Part shown: positions 1 through 14,445 of the stretch, piece by piece
Numbering within the stretch: position 1 is the first letter of the stretch
Layout of the letters: each line of letters starts with the position of its first letter
Source of the DNA: Strix aluco
Lineage: Eukaryota > Chordata > Aves > Strigiformes > Strigidae
Assembly: GCF_031877795.1 (NCBI RefSeq)
Contig: NC_133946.1
Span: forward strand, 11,383,144-11,447,143
Length of the DNA: 64,000 bases
Direction: 5' to 3'
Notes under the pieces: generated by a model
Told to the model about the DNA's origin: nothing
The model's database searches: none
Seen by the model: only the letters and a program-made list of their open reading frames with translations
Translations under genes and position numbers: made by a program

Positions 1-2
1 GC

Positions 3-26
3 TTTGGTAGAAATTAAACTACCAAA
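3..26. repeat. Perfect 8-bp inverted repeat with 8-nt loop
   Basis: TTTGGTAG (3-10) and CTACCAAA (19-26) are reverse complements separated by AAATTAAA. It could form a small hairpin. No function is implied, and the window edge cuts off its left context. Confidence 0.5.
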
Positions 27-2910
27 TAGCCTTTGATAGCTTAAATCTTCATTCCTGACAAGTTTTCTTAGGGATTTGTTGACCTCTGTCACCATCAGGG
101 CATACTTTCCATCTGGATTTTGTAGTGAGCTGTCCACTGAAATGATGTGGAAAGATTGTGTATTTGTATTGCAGTAGTATTTGGAATTGGGGTCATTTTG
201 TGTTGAACATTGTGCACCTACAGCAAGGAGATGCACTCTGCCACCAAAAGCTTCACGCTTCATGCCCTGGACTCCACTGATTGCCTGAGCAGGGAACTTA
301 GCGGGGCTGAGTCGGGTCTCCAGGGGTCCTGGAGGAGTTGAGTGCAACTGATGGGGCTTCTGAGGTGAGGGAGCTTTGCCACACCTGATCGAACCCCTGA
401 CTGCAGCTGCAAAGTGAATCTTGTTTCTGAAGTGGTTGTCTGAGAGGCTCCAAGTCTGTATTACCTTTGAGGCTGTGCGTCCGTGTGATTCTGTCAAAAT
501 CACTAGACCTTTTGTTGCCTGCCTGCAAAAATAGAATACTGCTGTCTACCCCGTGTCCTGTGTTCATTCCTTAATTGTGAAGTTCTGTCCAGGCTCACTG
601 ATGAGCTGCCAGGTGAACAAACAGTATTCAGACCACTACAGGCTTTGATCAATTCCCTGTTGTACTGTTTTCCTTATTCTGTGGCAGTCAGGCCCTGTTG
701 GAACTGCTTTGTGCCTGTTTCAGGAAGTACACTGATGGACGAAATACACTGCCTCTAGATTTTTGTAACACTTCCTTCTTCCCATATGGGAGCAGGTAAA
801 GAGGAGTTACTGTGTGTATCTTCATTCTTTCACATCTCTTGTGCATTTTTTATCTCCTCAGTAATTTAAACTGTCCCCAGTGTTGAAGCTGTTCTTGCAA
901 AATAGAGGGAGAATTGCATGATCCTGCAGAAAGTGTCAGGAGAGGTGATGTGTGTGCGCCTGCAGCTTTCTGATGGGGAGAGAAGGATGTGGGCTGTGTG
1001 GATGTGACCCAACTTCCAGCAACAAAGCCAAATGACTTTGGTAAAACAACCTCTCTCATGTGGATGGTGGACTAGCATTGTGCGATCTTTAAAAATTACA
1101 CTGGCAAATTGTGAGCAATTAGTGGAAGTTTTCATACCGTATGACCAGTTTTACCCAAGGATTGGAAAAAAAATCATTCTCAAACTGGGAAGGAAAGATC
1201 AAATTGAAGTAGAAAATATGTGAAGCTGTGTAACATCATGCCAGATACATTCAGGAAAGTTTTTATTCTGTTTATTTGGGGTGGGTGTTATATCAGTAGA
1301 TTAAAATGTGAAGACAGTATCCGTAACTTTTGCTCATTATAGTTTGACTTTGCCATATGCATACAGAATTAATTGCATTCAGTCTGCTTCATCAAGAATG
1401 ATATATATATGTATAGGGAGTTCATGGTAAGTTTCATTTAATTCTTCATTCAGGAAAAGCTTTCAATGCAGCAGTAAGCCCCTTGACTCTGCAAAACTCT
1501 TCAACAGTTCATCAGGCTATTTCTAGTTTTTACTTATTTTGAAAGGAGTTAAAAGCAGCAGGGTTGAAGTACAGGCTTCAAAGGCAACAGTGTATCTGTG
1601 TCTTGAGGTGTTGTAGCATACTAGCCTGCTTTAGTTCCTTGCTAATTTTGATCTACAAATGTAACCTTTGAGATTTTTTTAATCTTAAAACACATCAACT
1701 AAAATAATGAAGTAACATTACAGGAGGAGTAATGATTTTTGGGTAAGTCTAGCATTTTAAACTTCCTGTGTGAAGAATTTGAGTGCCTCAGTTTGTATCT
1801 TTTGTACCTTGTGCTGGGCTTTCTTCCTGGTCAAACTGGGAAGAGACTAGTGAAGTATCACATCCCTGGCACCCGAGCAGTGATATTTATCCTGAGTTTA
1901 TTTTCCAGCACTTGACTTAGAATGTCATGCCTTAAAATGGCGTGTATTCTCCCTGGCTGTAAGAATACAGTGTGCTCAGACTGTTCAGTGGCTCAATTTT
2001 AAATACTTTTCTTGCCTAATTATGCATAACAAGGCTGTGACAAATAGCAGCTGGGTTTTGGGGGGGTGTTAGCACAGATGAGAAATGTTGCTTCTTATTG
2101 CCTAGTGTCTTAGCTTGTGGTAGAGTTTGTGTTGTCTCTGCTCCACCACCATGTGTGCTAATCCTTAGCTTAAAGTTAATTTGAATGTAAAGATACATGT
2201 TTATGATCCCTCTAGTGATCTGGGTTAGAAATCACCAACTTGAACTGATGAGAAATCTGCTAGAGGCAGTATCAGGAGGCCTCAAAACATGCCAGCTCTT
2301 GACATATTCATTTAGCAGGTGTTCTGCAGTGTGGTGGTTTTCCCCTCTACCTGGCTGAGCGTAGCAATTTGAGCACGGCAGGGAGGACGAGCATTTGGCA
2401 ATGCTTGCAAATGCTTGGTGTTTTGCTGTCTTTGTGATCAGTTGTTTATAGAGGATTCTGGCATTTAAACCACATGAACAGGCCCTTTTGTCCCAGAGCC
2501 AGAAACTGCTTCTCAAACAGATTGAAAGCTTAAAATTCTGGAGACTTTCAACCCACACAAATCCTGATTGTTTCAGTGTTGTGTTCTGGAGGGCTTGGTT
2601 CTTTCGCCCTAGGGGTGTTATCAGCCAGGCTTATTTCCTTGGAAATCTGTTCCTGGTAACATCCAGCTGCTGATTTTTTTTTAATTTAAGGAACCACACA
2701 CATGAGTGTTAAATCTTGTCTGGGCTTAATGCATGGGAGCATATTCTGTACTTTCCTCTGAAGTTCTTATGGGCAGACATTGAAGTATCTGTTAGAAACA
2801 TCAAATGCTTCTGCAGTGGAGCAGAAACATTTGTGGGATGAATCCAGAGGGACAAGGGGCTATCTCAAACGATTTATCCCTAGGATAATCTTTATAGCAG
2901 TTGGCTCACA

Positions 2911-2957
2911 GCTGAACTTCAAGGTCCCTTCCAACCCAAACGCTTCTGTGATTCCTG
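2911..2957 (+). repeat. CR1-like LINE 3' end fragment
   Basis: Contains AAGGTCCCTTCCAACCCAAA followed by TTCTGTGATTCCTG, close to the conserved 3' end of avian CR1 elements (AGGTCCCTTCCAACCC then TTCTATGATTCTATG). CR1 copies are normally 5'-truncated, which fits. The left edge is uncertain; the copy may begin around 2.83 kb. No coding capacity remains. Confidence 0.75.
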
Positions 2958-5101
2958 TATTGCACCCCCACAAAGGATTTCTTCACCAGAAAGACCACAC
3001 ATATCACTGTGCATCCCAGCACCACACTCACCACTAAAGCTGTGTAGTTGGTCCCTGCAGGGAAGAAAGGAAAGGTAGAGAACCTCTTTAAGGTAATGGG
3101 AGCCTTTACTGGCAGTTTTACACATCAGTTGTAAAGAGGGAGGCTCAGAACACTTGCAAACTGATGCAGCAGTTGGAGTGAGCCCCAAGACCTGCTGTGA
3201 GCGTGACCTCAATTTTCATACTTTTTACATTTTAATTCAACTTAAGTCTTGGCTGTAACAATAATAAAAAGGTCTTATTTCTAGTTTGATTGATGTAATG
3301 TTTACAGGGCAAAACAGATTAATAAGTGACATGAAAGATGATGAGGAATGGCCAAATCCCCAGCAGCTTGGGCTTTGATCATGAGTCCTCTCTGCTACCA
3401 TACCTCCCCTATAGCGTGATACTGTAGCTGCAGTCAGGGGAGGTAGCTTAGATCCTCTGAATTCAGAGAAGGTGTCAGAGACAACTTGGGCAGACTCAGT
3501 TTTTCTGTGAACCGTTGTCTCTTCAGAACACATAACAAAGCATTTGCTTGTTTTAAGGGATTCCTTACAGGATGTTTAAACTCAGTCCTTGTCACTGCCT
3601 GCAGCTGATGGTTGTTAGGCATACTAGCACTCCGTTAGTGTATTAAAATGTTTAAATAAGATCCTTTTTCTGGAACTTCCACAGTATAATCTTTTAAAAA
3701 AATAAAAAAAATTGAACCTTCTGCTTTATTCATCTTGGGTGCTGTGTGATAAGCTCTGCTGTTTGATTCTGGGTATCAGAGTGTTTTTCTGTTTAAATTG
3801 TGGTATGTTCTGTTGCTGATGAAAGTGCCCTTTTGGCTTTGTACAGGATTGTCTGCTTTCCTCAGTGTGGACTGCTGTCAGCTTTGAGCTCCCTTTAGGC
3901 TCTTGCAGCCCCAGCAGTGACAATTAACTGAGAATTGTTGGGCTTTGCTTGTGTGCTTGCCCTAAACAGCAGCAGTGAGCCAAATGGGGTAATCCTGGTA
4001 GGACAGATTTCCACTGCTCTGTGAGAAATTACCTGGCTGCTGTACCTGTTGTACTGCTGTCCCAGAAGGCTACACCCGGTGTATTGTGTCCTCTGCACGG
4101 CTAGAGTGTTCTCGGCAGGAAAATGTTTAATACTAGTAAGAAATAAAAGGAGTTTTATGGCAAATGCAGACTAGTATGTCTGTAGGGCATTTCATTTCAG
4201 CTTGAGGGTTGGTGTGTTCCTGCAGTTCCCCTGGCTGGGATCTCCATGCTGTCCCCTAGGATGCAGAGGACAATGTCAAAAGGACCTGTCATCCTGCCGG
4301 GACCTCTGGGGCGCTGCTTTCTCCTCTGTAGGGCCAATGCATCAAAACAAGTACCAGAATAAATGGAAATGACTCTTTGATCCTGATTTGCTTTAAAATT
4401 TCAAATGGTACTGGTCAGATAGTCTGGCTTGTTTAATGGAGTCTGTAAGAGCCTACAATGGCTGTATTTGATAATCCTTATAAATTAATCTCTGAGGACT
4501 AATTTTAAGTGAAATTCTATGTTGGGAGGCTAAAAATAAAGGAATGCACTTACTATGTTGGTTTTGTGGACCTCTGTTCTCCTGTACCTCTCCTCTTGCA
4601 CTTTTGTTTCAAGAACACAGGAGGTACTGAGAGCAGCTGTTGGGAGCAGCAGCCTGTCTCCCTCAGCAGAGCGGGTCGTGGAATGCAAGAGGGAGATGAA
4701 AGAGGAACGAAAAGGTTTTCCACACACACCCCTCCCCGCCCCCTGCTTTGCGTGTTTGCATAGAGCTGGGTTGAAATGGGAGAGCTGCCACCACAGGGGA
4801 AGGTTGATCGCTTTGCGTTTGTGCTCATCGGCTAGTTCCTGCTCCGAATCTTGAGAAGAGGAGCCGTGGGATGTTGCAGCATCCCCACGAGGTGGTGGTG
4901 CTGCTCTATACAGACCTTCGCGCTCTTCCTCAGCCACCAGCAAACTCCATCCCTGAACACCAAGTGCAAAGATGTTGGTTTCCTCTTGTGAATTCCCGAG
5001 GAAGATGGGCCTGCCCCTCCTGGGTACCTGGGCGGGGCAGATAGGCTGCAGCTGAAAGAGGGAGGAACCTGGGACACCCCCAAGGGCTACACTAGCACAG
5101 A

Positions 5102-5115
5102 ATATATATATATAT
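5102..5115. repeat. AT microsatellite, (AT)7
   Basis: Uninterrupted AT dinucleotides followed by TTAACA. Likely length-polymorphic. Confidence 0.9.
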
Positions 5116-8100
5116 TAACAGAGTGCTGCACACTAAGCTCTGCTGTATGCAACAAGCTCTTTCTGTGGCTTCCCAGCAGTCTGCGGCCATAGAGTCTGCT
5201 TTCCCATGCTGCTGCTTTTCTTAGGAGGATGAGGGCAGCGTAGTTAGAAATCTTGTCATCAAAGCCTCAATCCTTTGTCATCTCCTAAAACATCATGCGC
5301 TAATGCTACCCTGCATGCTTTCTCCTCAGCATCATCTGTTACTAAACCATTTTTCTCCCCAAAGTTCTCCACTTTGCAGTTTTTCTTTGTGTAAAGCCAA
5401 GGGCCAACCCTGAATTGTAGCAGATTCTTTTAAGTTGTTCGTTTCTAATCTTGAACAACTGAATGAAATCTAAATAGGTGTGCTGCCACTGTAGGTGAGT
5501 TTGAGCCTGGGGAGTGCTCTGATCTTTTGATCTAGATCAAACACCAGCAATATAAACTGGGGTCATGTATCCCTGGGAGTAAGAGACAGGACTTGGGCTG
5601 CTCAGGTGCTGCAGAGGTGAAGCTGAATTCTTGGCTGAGGCACAACATCCCCAGCCATCAGTGCAATGTAATGCCAGTCTGAGTGTCAGACTGCCTCAGA
5701 GTGGTGTTGACTGGAGCAAGGTAAGAGTCCTCTCTGCTCCCTAGAAATGCTACATTTCATTGGACAAAACTGCTTGGAGGGTGCTGTGATTGTGTGAATT
5801 TCACAGGATGAATAGGAGACCCCTTTGCAAAGACTCGCTTTGCATGATCCAAATACATCTGAGCTCAGACTGTAACCTTGATCCCAGTGGTAAAGCAAAA
5901 ACAGAATCAAAAAACAAAACTTCGGATTGTAAGCTTCCTTCAATTATGCTGAAATCAAAATTGAGCAGCAGAGCCCACAGCAGCCTCTAACAATCCCCAC
6001 CCTGATGGAATTGGGACCATTAAACCCAGAAGCCTGCCAGGGCCTCCTGCAGTTGCTGTTTTCCCAGGGGGATGTTCACAGATGCTGTGCAGAGACCCTC
6101 TGTGAGGCCCCGTGTGTACAACCCTGAGGGGTATAAAAACAGACTTGTGACTTTTTGCTTCTATGCAAATTGTGTGACATACCAACTGAATGTCCTTGGG
6201 GATACATTTACCTGTTAAAGTGAACTGTAGAGGAACAGAGCTCAGAGCCTTGCTCCCTTGTGCTCCTGAAGCATCGTATGGATGGATCTCCTGCGTCCAA
6301 GGCTTGGCTGTCAGGGTCACCGTTTGCCTTGGGAAATCGTCAGCTCTTTGTTCCACAGGATATATCCCATCGTATGTCCGAGCACAGCCTTCCGGAACCA
6401 GGAGGAAGACAGAGCTGAAACACAGGCTTGGCCTTTAGCTGTCCGCTGGGAAATCGTGAGAACCTGATCACCCTGCCTCAAAGAGAGTTAGTTTTCACCA
6501 TAACAGGTGAAAAGGATTTTGCTTGCCAATGGAAGTATGCAATATGGAAAACAAACAATAATGCAACACAGGTAGAGCAAATTCGTGAGATATGTGAAAT
6601 TAAATTTATGCAAAGCATACAGACAGAATGAAGAGAGAAACAAAAGTAAAAAGGAGAATACTGGTGTTCTTTCAGACAACGGTTATTGTTGATCTAAGGA
6701 GAAATTATCTAGGAGGACAAAACCTATCTGGTATGCCTCAGTTTCAAGACAGGTTGGGATGTCCGCAGAGGAATCCTCTCCATGTACGTTAGTTCAAGGA
6801 GGAATGGTTGTGCTGCCAAATCTCTGTTCCATTGTTTTCCAGTATCAAAGTAGTTAAATTCATATAAAATAATTGGGCAGAATCATATCATAAAGATAAA
6901 ATTATATTCCATGGCTCCTCAGAGCTCAGCAGTGTCTTCCTGCTTTTTGCCCTTGGACTGGCTGCTTTACCTGGCTTGTCCCTCCAAAACTTCCTGATCC
7001 TTTTACTTCCACGTAAGCTACAGTAAAGCTCATTTGATCTGAGCTGCCAATGAATTAATAGTTACTTAAACTACTAATCAGTTCTAATCCTATTCTAACA
7101 TTTATCATATGCTATTTCCTATATTGTCTCATACTACATATTATTTATAGGTCTATTCAGGCTGCATAGTAAATCTGAAACTGTGAGCTGTGTGCTTTGA
7201 TTTTAATCCCCAATGCCTCAAGCCGTGCCGTGGGCTGGGCAGTGGTTCATGGGGCTCAGCCTTGTCGCAGAGCCCCGTTTGGTGTCAGGATGAGAGCAGG
7301 AGGCCCCAAGCCTGGCCAGTTCCTGGCCGGGGACAGCTCTAATGTACTACTGAAGTGTTGGGTGCCTGCACTGGGGCATCTCTTCAGTGCAGGGACTGTA
7401 TTTTGTTTTTTAGACATCTGTGTGTCAGAAACCCCTCCAAGGGGGCTCTTAGCTCTTACCCATGTACCCTAAGGAATGAATAATCAAATGGGCCATAGGG
7501 AGACCAGAGCTGAATTTGGGATTATCTGTCTTCTATTTTTTTAATTAATTTGCTACAAATTGCACTTTTATGTTGAACGCATTTTCCACAACTTTGTACT
7601 GAATATGACAAACACTTAACCAGGAAGAAGCAAAATCATTGACATTGGTTATTTCACATTTTCTCTTTGAAATATAAGGTATTTCAGCTTTTTCACTTCC
7701 ATTTACCCTGCTGCTTGTATGTCCCAAATTTATTTTTTTCAGATTTGCATGTTTTGTGTGTGGGTTTTTTTCAATTCTGTGAGCAAACCAGAAATCACAT
7801 ACTTGCCAGCTGTATTCTGTGCTCCCAAGCTAAATTGCACAGTCTGTTAAACAAAGTTTGCTTTCTCCATTTCTGCCACTTATTTCCCTGCCTGAGAATT
7901 ACAATGATAATGAGTTCAAAATGTCCGTTTAGATCATTTGCTGAGCTTTGATTACACTCTGCTGGTTTTGGAGGCTCTGATAATTAATGTTTTTCTCTTG
8001 CAGGAATACTCCAGGATTCTGATATGTGCTAAGATCTCTGATGCCAGGCACTACTTGCACAGAAACTTACGGAATCCCACTGCATAGGCAAGACCCACAC

Positions 8101-11100
8101 GTACAGAGAAGATACAGCACTGTTTCCTCTTGGAATTTGGAAATGGAGGATAGAATGAACGTCCTTTTCCAGCCTGGTATGCCAGCAGACTCATAGGGTG
8201 TATTTGCACTCTCCCTGCAGTTGCAGGAGGTGTCCATGAATGCAAATGTGGCCTTGCCTAAGGGGGTCTCCCTGTCTCGCTCGCCTGTATGTTATTGACA
8301 GTGTTGCTCTGACAGTCCCCCCTGAAGTCAGGCCTAGCCCTGCTCAGCTTAACGCAGAGAAATTCCTGCTTTGTTTGAAGTGTGGGGTCTCTCCCCCTGA
8401 CTGCCTCAGAGGGCGAACTACAACCTTACACATACGTGTGGTTTGTAACACTCTGGGGCCTTAACCTAAGTGCTGCTGTTTCAACTACAGCTGGAGGAAG
8501 CATAGTGCAGAAGTTTGCTCTGTGAGGAAGGGGAATGATGGCAGCTCTCTGTGCTGGCTCCTCTCCTGGCCTGGGGCTGGGGCAGCCCATCTTGTGGGGA
8601 GGGCCTTGTAATTGGGCTCTGATGTAGAGACTTTCTGGCCCAAGGGGTTGGAAAGGTTTAGTCTTCATGGCTGGGAAGTATTACTGTCTCTGGGTGCGTT
8701 TAATAAAGGGCAAGGGCATTTTAAAGTGTGTGTATTGGTTCTTTGGGGTTTCCAATCACACACACGTTTTTATTTGCCCCTACTTGCTGAGTCTGAGCTT
8801 ATCCTTGTGGCTGTGATAGCTAAAAACCTTTCTGGGAGACAACACTCATCTGCTCCTGATTTCTTAATCTGAGGAGGTATGGGGATCTGGGAAGCCACTA
8901 GAAGGGGTTTGTAAGCTGGATTCAGGTGGGATCCTGGGAGAGCGCTCTTCATCTCCTGAAGAGAGATGAAACTGACAAAGAGTTACGGGGTAAAGCTGCT
9001 TTGTGTGGCTGCATAAACAGATGTATAGGCTGAAGGTTGATGTGGTTGTTGGGTTTTTGCTCCATTTCAGAATGGATATGGACTTTGTGACTTAGCCACA
9101 TGCATCAGCCACCTCACATCTAGCTTGTGCTGAAGAGAAGCCCCAGTGCCAAAGTGGGAAACTGCAGCTGCTTCCAGAGCAGGTAAGGGATCCTCTGATA
9201 GTGAACATTTTAGGCATAACTTGTCCATCTCCAGGCCCCTCAGCTCTTGAGGGGACCATGTGTCTATAGGTAATCAGAGTAAGGTTTGACTGTTACTGAG
9301 GCACATTTTCCTGCCTCCTCTTCCCCTTTCACTGCAGTATTTTATTGTCTCTTGAGCAACTTTTGGTATGCTTCAGAGTTCTATTTGAACCCCACAGTGT
9401 TACTGACCCTGGCCAGCTGTGTCCCTGCTACGTGAGGTGACAGATCCAATGGCTCTGCAGGTGGTGTGAGGGTGCAGGGCATTTGCCTCATTTGAGAGGA
9501 AGAAGGGGTATTTCTTGCAGAGGCTCAGTGTCTCTGACTGCCCAGCTTCACAGCAGCAAACCCCCAAATTCTGGTGCCTGAATTCCCACCCTGCCATGGT
9601 GCGAGACTGGTTGCTCAGAGTTGTGAGGTGTTATCGGCTCAGCAGGGCTCAGGACACACGATTCCAGAGCAGAAAGCTTTTACTGGGATCCTCATTCCCC
9701 AAGTGACCAACTTTGATCATCAGTATTTTAGGGCTGATTGGGAGATATTTTTAGAAAAATTGTTGGTTCCTTTCTGATTGAGAAAGTTCCAGGACAAAGA
9801 GGCTTTGGGGAAAGTGAAAGGGCAGCAATTTGTCAGACAGCCCTTGCCTGGAAAAGATCAGTCCAGCACGTTTATCACTTTGAGCTACCAGTTCCCTGTG
9901 TGACAGTAAGGAGGTGGGTACCCTCTTTGAAGACTTCCTTGCGTGCTCATCCCACGACGGTTCATCCCTGTCACTGACAGGGCTTTTGTCCTAGTAATCA
10001 TGACCCAAAATCCAGGATGTAAGACACAATATAAAATAATGACATATACACACGATGGCATTTGCATTTTGAAGTCTGTTGGTGTGTGCTGGCAACCTAC
10101 ACAGGGGCTTTGGCTAAGCAATGAGTCCATAATGCCACATGCTTGGAGAAGTCTAAGGAGTCTCTATTGGAATTCTCTGAGGGAAAGATGTAAAATAGGT
10201 TAAATTGAGAAGGGACCCACCTGAGTTGTGTTCTCCTGGGAGGAGGACTCCAAGCTGTAAGAGGATCCCAGGTATGAGGGGCACATAGGGAATGTGCTGC
10301 CCTAGGGCAGCAGGATTATCCACAGGGGAGAGACCAGGTGCCTTCCAGGCATTCCCTGAGCTATTTAGTAGCCACAGAGATCAAGGGGACCACTTTGTGA
10401 TGGGAATGACTTGATTGCCAAGTGAAGTGCAGGGTGGAGGGGTCTGGCAGGTGGGCTTATGTTGGTGGCTTCAATCCATGGACCAAAATAGCTGTTTCCT
10501 CTGCTCTGGGCTATTTCAGGGTTTGGAGCTGGCCTTTGCACAGAGGTCTTTGGGCTCCAATTGGCACAACTCACCCAACCTCAGTGGGGAGGGGAGGCTG
10601 GCAGTTTGCCAGGCATGTGATGATATTAAATTGTAAATGAGAGAGAGTCCAGACAGCTGCGCTCTGCATTGCAGGTCAGCAGAGGAGTCAGAGCTGTCGA
10701 TGGTCGTTATTGAAAGGCGGGCTAAAGATTCACAGGGGTTGGAGGTGATTCAGTTAGTGGTTGTGTCCATGAATCTTCATGGTGCTAGAGGAGAGTGCCA
10801 GGCAGGCAGCAGTGTCAGAAAAATAAAACAAACCCACTTAAAAACTCTGTAAGGCACCTGGTAGGACTGGGGAGAAGATGTAAGCAGCCCTCAGGTGAAT
10901 GAGTTTGGATTTTATTTTTTTTTAAGAAAAAAAGTAGCTTGCCAGAGGTGACATCAAATGTTGCAGTGTGACACTGCACCTGGACGTGTGGGTCATGTTT
11001 GTCTACGTAAGGTGTCTGGAGGAGCTGGGTATCAGACACCTGCTGACCTGTGCTGTGTGTGCAAAAACCAAATATACAGGTAATGGGGAAGAAAACATTT

Positions 11101-13558
11101 TTTAGGCAGCCTGAAAGGACAGCAGCAGTCCATCTGGAGAATGTAAGTTAAGAGGGTAACCTTGGATTCTTTTGATTGTTGTCTACTTTCTAGTTCTGTT
11201 TGAAAGGACTGCATCTTCATAAACATGTGTCTTCCCCACTGACTTTTCAGTGACAACTAACACTTCTGTTTCTGAAGAGTTATACACAACATGTAAAGAC
11301 CTTTTGGGGGGTTTAAACTGATGCTGCTTTGCTGATTTCAGTGGAGCTCTACCTGTATTCACCAGGTGTGGCTCAGCAGGTCTTCCTGAGAAGACCTAAT
11401 ACAGAAGTCCTGTGAAATAGGAGAATATGTACTCTGCAAGCAAAGTGGGAGGAAGGGGACTGGATTGCAAAGGATTTCTGGAGCAGGATTAGTCCCTAGA
11501 TAACCACCATTCCTTTGGGCTGTGTTCCTAGGAGCCAGCCTTTGTCCAGATGAAATGAGTTGGTTTTGGCAATGAGAGAAGAAGCTTCTATATCAAAAAC
11601 TACTGTCAAATCCAGCTACTTCTGGATCTGACCCTTTGTCAGTAGTGGCTAAAGCCTAGGACAGATGCAGAGAAATGGTTGTACATCAGGTGCAGATGCA
11701 CAGCTGAGCTGTTTCAAGAAACTGGCATGTAGCTCTCTGTTCTTATGCAGAAAATATGTGTTGGTGCTCCAGGGCAATCTGACAGCACTGCATTGCTTTG
11801 GAATTATTTTTTTTAAATGACAAAAAGGTATGAATCTCAGGAGAATGGCTCAGCTGAAGGAATCAACAAAAATATTCCTGTTGATGCCAATGGGCTGGTA
11901 AACGCGAAGTCCAGACAGGCGATCCTTCTGTGTTGCATCAAGAATGGAGCTGGTATGAAGACTGACCAGCCAGGGTCAGGGCTAACTTGGGTAGCTCAGC
12001 TTCATGCAGCTTCTCTGCTGTATAATCATGCCTGAACCCTTCCACCTGTAAGAATGCAGTAGCAGCCTAAAATACCTCCTAATTCCTTTGCTAAGAAGTC
12101 AGGCATTAGGACATGCTTGCCTTGGTTGTAAGACAAGCTGTGGCAGGCTGAGAATCATTCAGCTATCCAGGTGAAGTTAGAGACTGTAGAGAGCTTACCA
12201 CCTGTCAGTGAACGTGAGGAAGAAAGATCTGGTTTTGAGGGAGACCAGCAACAGCCGCACAGGCCTCTCTCTACAGCAGGTCTGTATTTGCCACTTCTAC
12301 AGCCCCAGATCTTCCTCTTCAGAATATGGGAAATACTTGAGCTCTTCATCACTGACATTGTGTTTAATGTTCACAAGTAGGCTTGTTGCTGTGGGGAAGT
12401 ATTTTTGTCCGGCTGAGGATCCTCATCCTACCTTGTTCATCTGTTCTGATTATTGTAATAGCAGTTGTTAGAGAACACGTTGAAGTGCCTGCTCATGAGT
12501 TGTGTTGCCTTTCAGAAGTCATCTCTGGTTGCTCTGGCTTGCCATGGGCCTCAGTGGTCTGTCATTTCTACAGCTGTCAGTCTCACAATGGTGCTGTGCA
12601 GCTTTATTAAAGCTGTCCCAGGGAGTGCTGATTCTGCACTGATTTGCTTGCCTGAGAAAGTCATGACTTCATGCTTTTGTAACTGTTAACAGTTGGAGCC
12701 AAACTTGCCTGTCTTGGAAAGTGTGGTCTGCTAAGAGGCTAGACCTCTCCTTGTCTCATATTCTGGAACAGAAAACAGATGTTGAGAAAGCTTGAGCCAC
12801 AGCAGAGAGCCTAGACTTGTACTTGGCACCTCTGCTGTGCTTGGAGTTGTTTCCTTTTCAGCAGGATACAAATACTCTGTTAACAGTTTGTAATGACTGC
12901 AGTGATCTAAATCACAGTGCGCACTTTGACTTGCAGTGGTAGGTCGGATGGCTGTGTGGCACAGTGGAGGGAGCTGGGGGCAGGGTAAAGCTTTTAATGC
13001 TAGCTTGACCTTTGAAAGGAGGAGAAGGTCACCTCTCTCCGGCAAGCTGGCTTTCTACACTGGCCTGCTTCTCACTGTTACCTACAGCTGTAGAGCAGAG
13101 GAGTCTGGCTCAGTGCCCCGAGGTGGCTTCATCTCCCTCTGGCAGACTGGAGCTATTCCCAGCCCCGTGTGCAGCCGGTCCAGGGCAAGGCTGGGAGGCT
13201 GCAACACCCTGTAGATGTTCGATAGGGTTCTGTTATCAGACCTGCATCTGGTTTGTGGCTGTACAGCCGGCTGTGGCTGAAACAACACTTCCCAGGTTGT
13301 TATAGCAATGTCCGAACAATAGTGCTGCTGTGTCACACTGATGTTAGTGGTTACCTTGCTCCCTTGGCTTGTTTTTCTTGTATTATTCAAGCTGGATGTA
13401 GTATGGATGTATAAGTATTGTAGCCTCAGTGCTGCCATTTTTTTTTTTTAAGAGGTTAAGTTAAGCAACTATCAGGAAACAGTTAATTGTGTCTACATAT
13501 AAACAGGAACCTCATGTCTACTCTTGATGGAACTGGACCTATATAAACTAATAAGAGA

Positions 13559-13564
13559 TTTATT
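13559..13564 (-). promoter_or_regulatory. Alternative distal TALDO1 poly(A) signal (AATAAA)
   Basis: First canonical AATAAA on the minus strand downstream of TALDO1, about 1.15 kb after the stop codon, in an AT-rich stretch. It may be unused. Confidence 0.3.
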
Positions 13565-14305
13565 TAATTAGTCTTAATGAAATACAATGAAGAATGAAAT
13601 ATAATGACGTGCATCCCAATTTAATGGAAAGCCCTGTAATTGGTAAGTGCTGCATTAGGATTAGGTCATTCCTGAGGAAGGCTGTCACACAGCTCTAGCT
13701 CTTTCCCAAAAGCAGCAGCTTAAGGACAATGAGGAAAGGAGGGGGTGATAGAACTTTAAAAAAAACCCCACAGCACAGAAAACCCAGACATAAAATCCTC
13801 ATTTGTGGGTGGGGTTGGCAGCAATTCCATGACTGTTGCATAAAGAAAAGCAGTAACTCCTCCGGAGACAATATACAAAGCTCTAACAGCCAATCTTGAG
13901 TTGTATCCACATGTTCACTCTGTCAGCTCACATTAACCAATTGTCAAGTTATTTAACTGCTTGAGAGACTTAGTTACTTAATTTTGAAAGCGTAGCCTTC
14001 AATAACACCAGGATACTTGTAGCTCATGCCTGTGTTGTAATCAAAGTGGCATTTTCAGCTTCAATGCATTCCACGTTCTTGCTGTTACCTTGCTTTAGGC
14101 TCTTAGGCAAGCAGTAAACAAAACAAGTATTTGACAAAATTCCTAAAAATTGCTTACGATACAGCTTTTTCCCCCTGTTAAAAAGCCTTGAAATACTAAT
14201 TATGATGACATTCACAAGGTTTACCAACCAGTAAGTCACTACTGCTGCCACCTTAGCTGCAGAAAGAGGAACGGAAGGGATGGGAGGCTAGTATGCGTAC
14301 ATATA

Positions 14306-14324
14306 TGTGTGTGTGTGTGTGTGT
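14306..14324. repeat. TG microsatellite, about 9.5 units
   Basis: Pure TG run preceded by ACATATA, just downstream of the TALDO1 proximal poly(A) candidate. If the longer 3' UTR is used it would be transcribed as a CA repeat. Confidence 0.9.
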
Positions 14325-14445
14325 CTCATAAGAATACTTGTGGGTTTTTGGAGCGCTTTTGAAACCTGTAACTTCTCTTTAGTAAAACAGTGTGAAAGAC
14401 AAACCTGTTTTCTTAATGTGTTAGGACTGCAGACTTAATTAGGAA

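Larger units (their letters stand above)
1..13558. other. Gene-poor sequence downstream of TALDO1
   Basis: No exon with recognisable homology and splice sites was found on either strand. Open frames are short (under 140 codons) and unrelated to known proteins. It holds a CR1-like fragment near 2.9 kb, an AT microsatellite near 5.1 kb and a small hairpin at the left edge. In human this side of TALDO1 holds GATD1 in convergent orientation; none of its exons was recognised. Confidence 0.6.
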
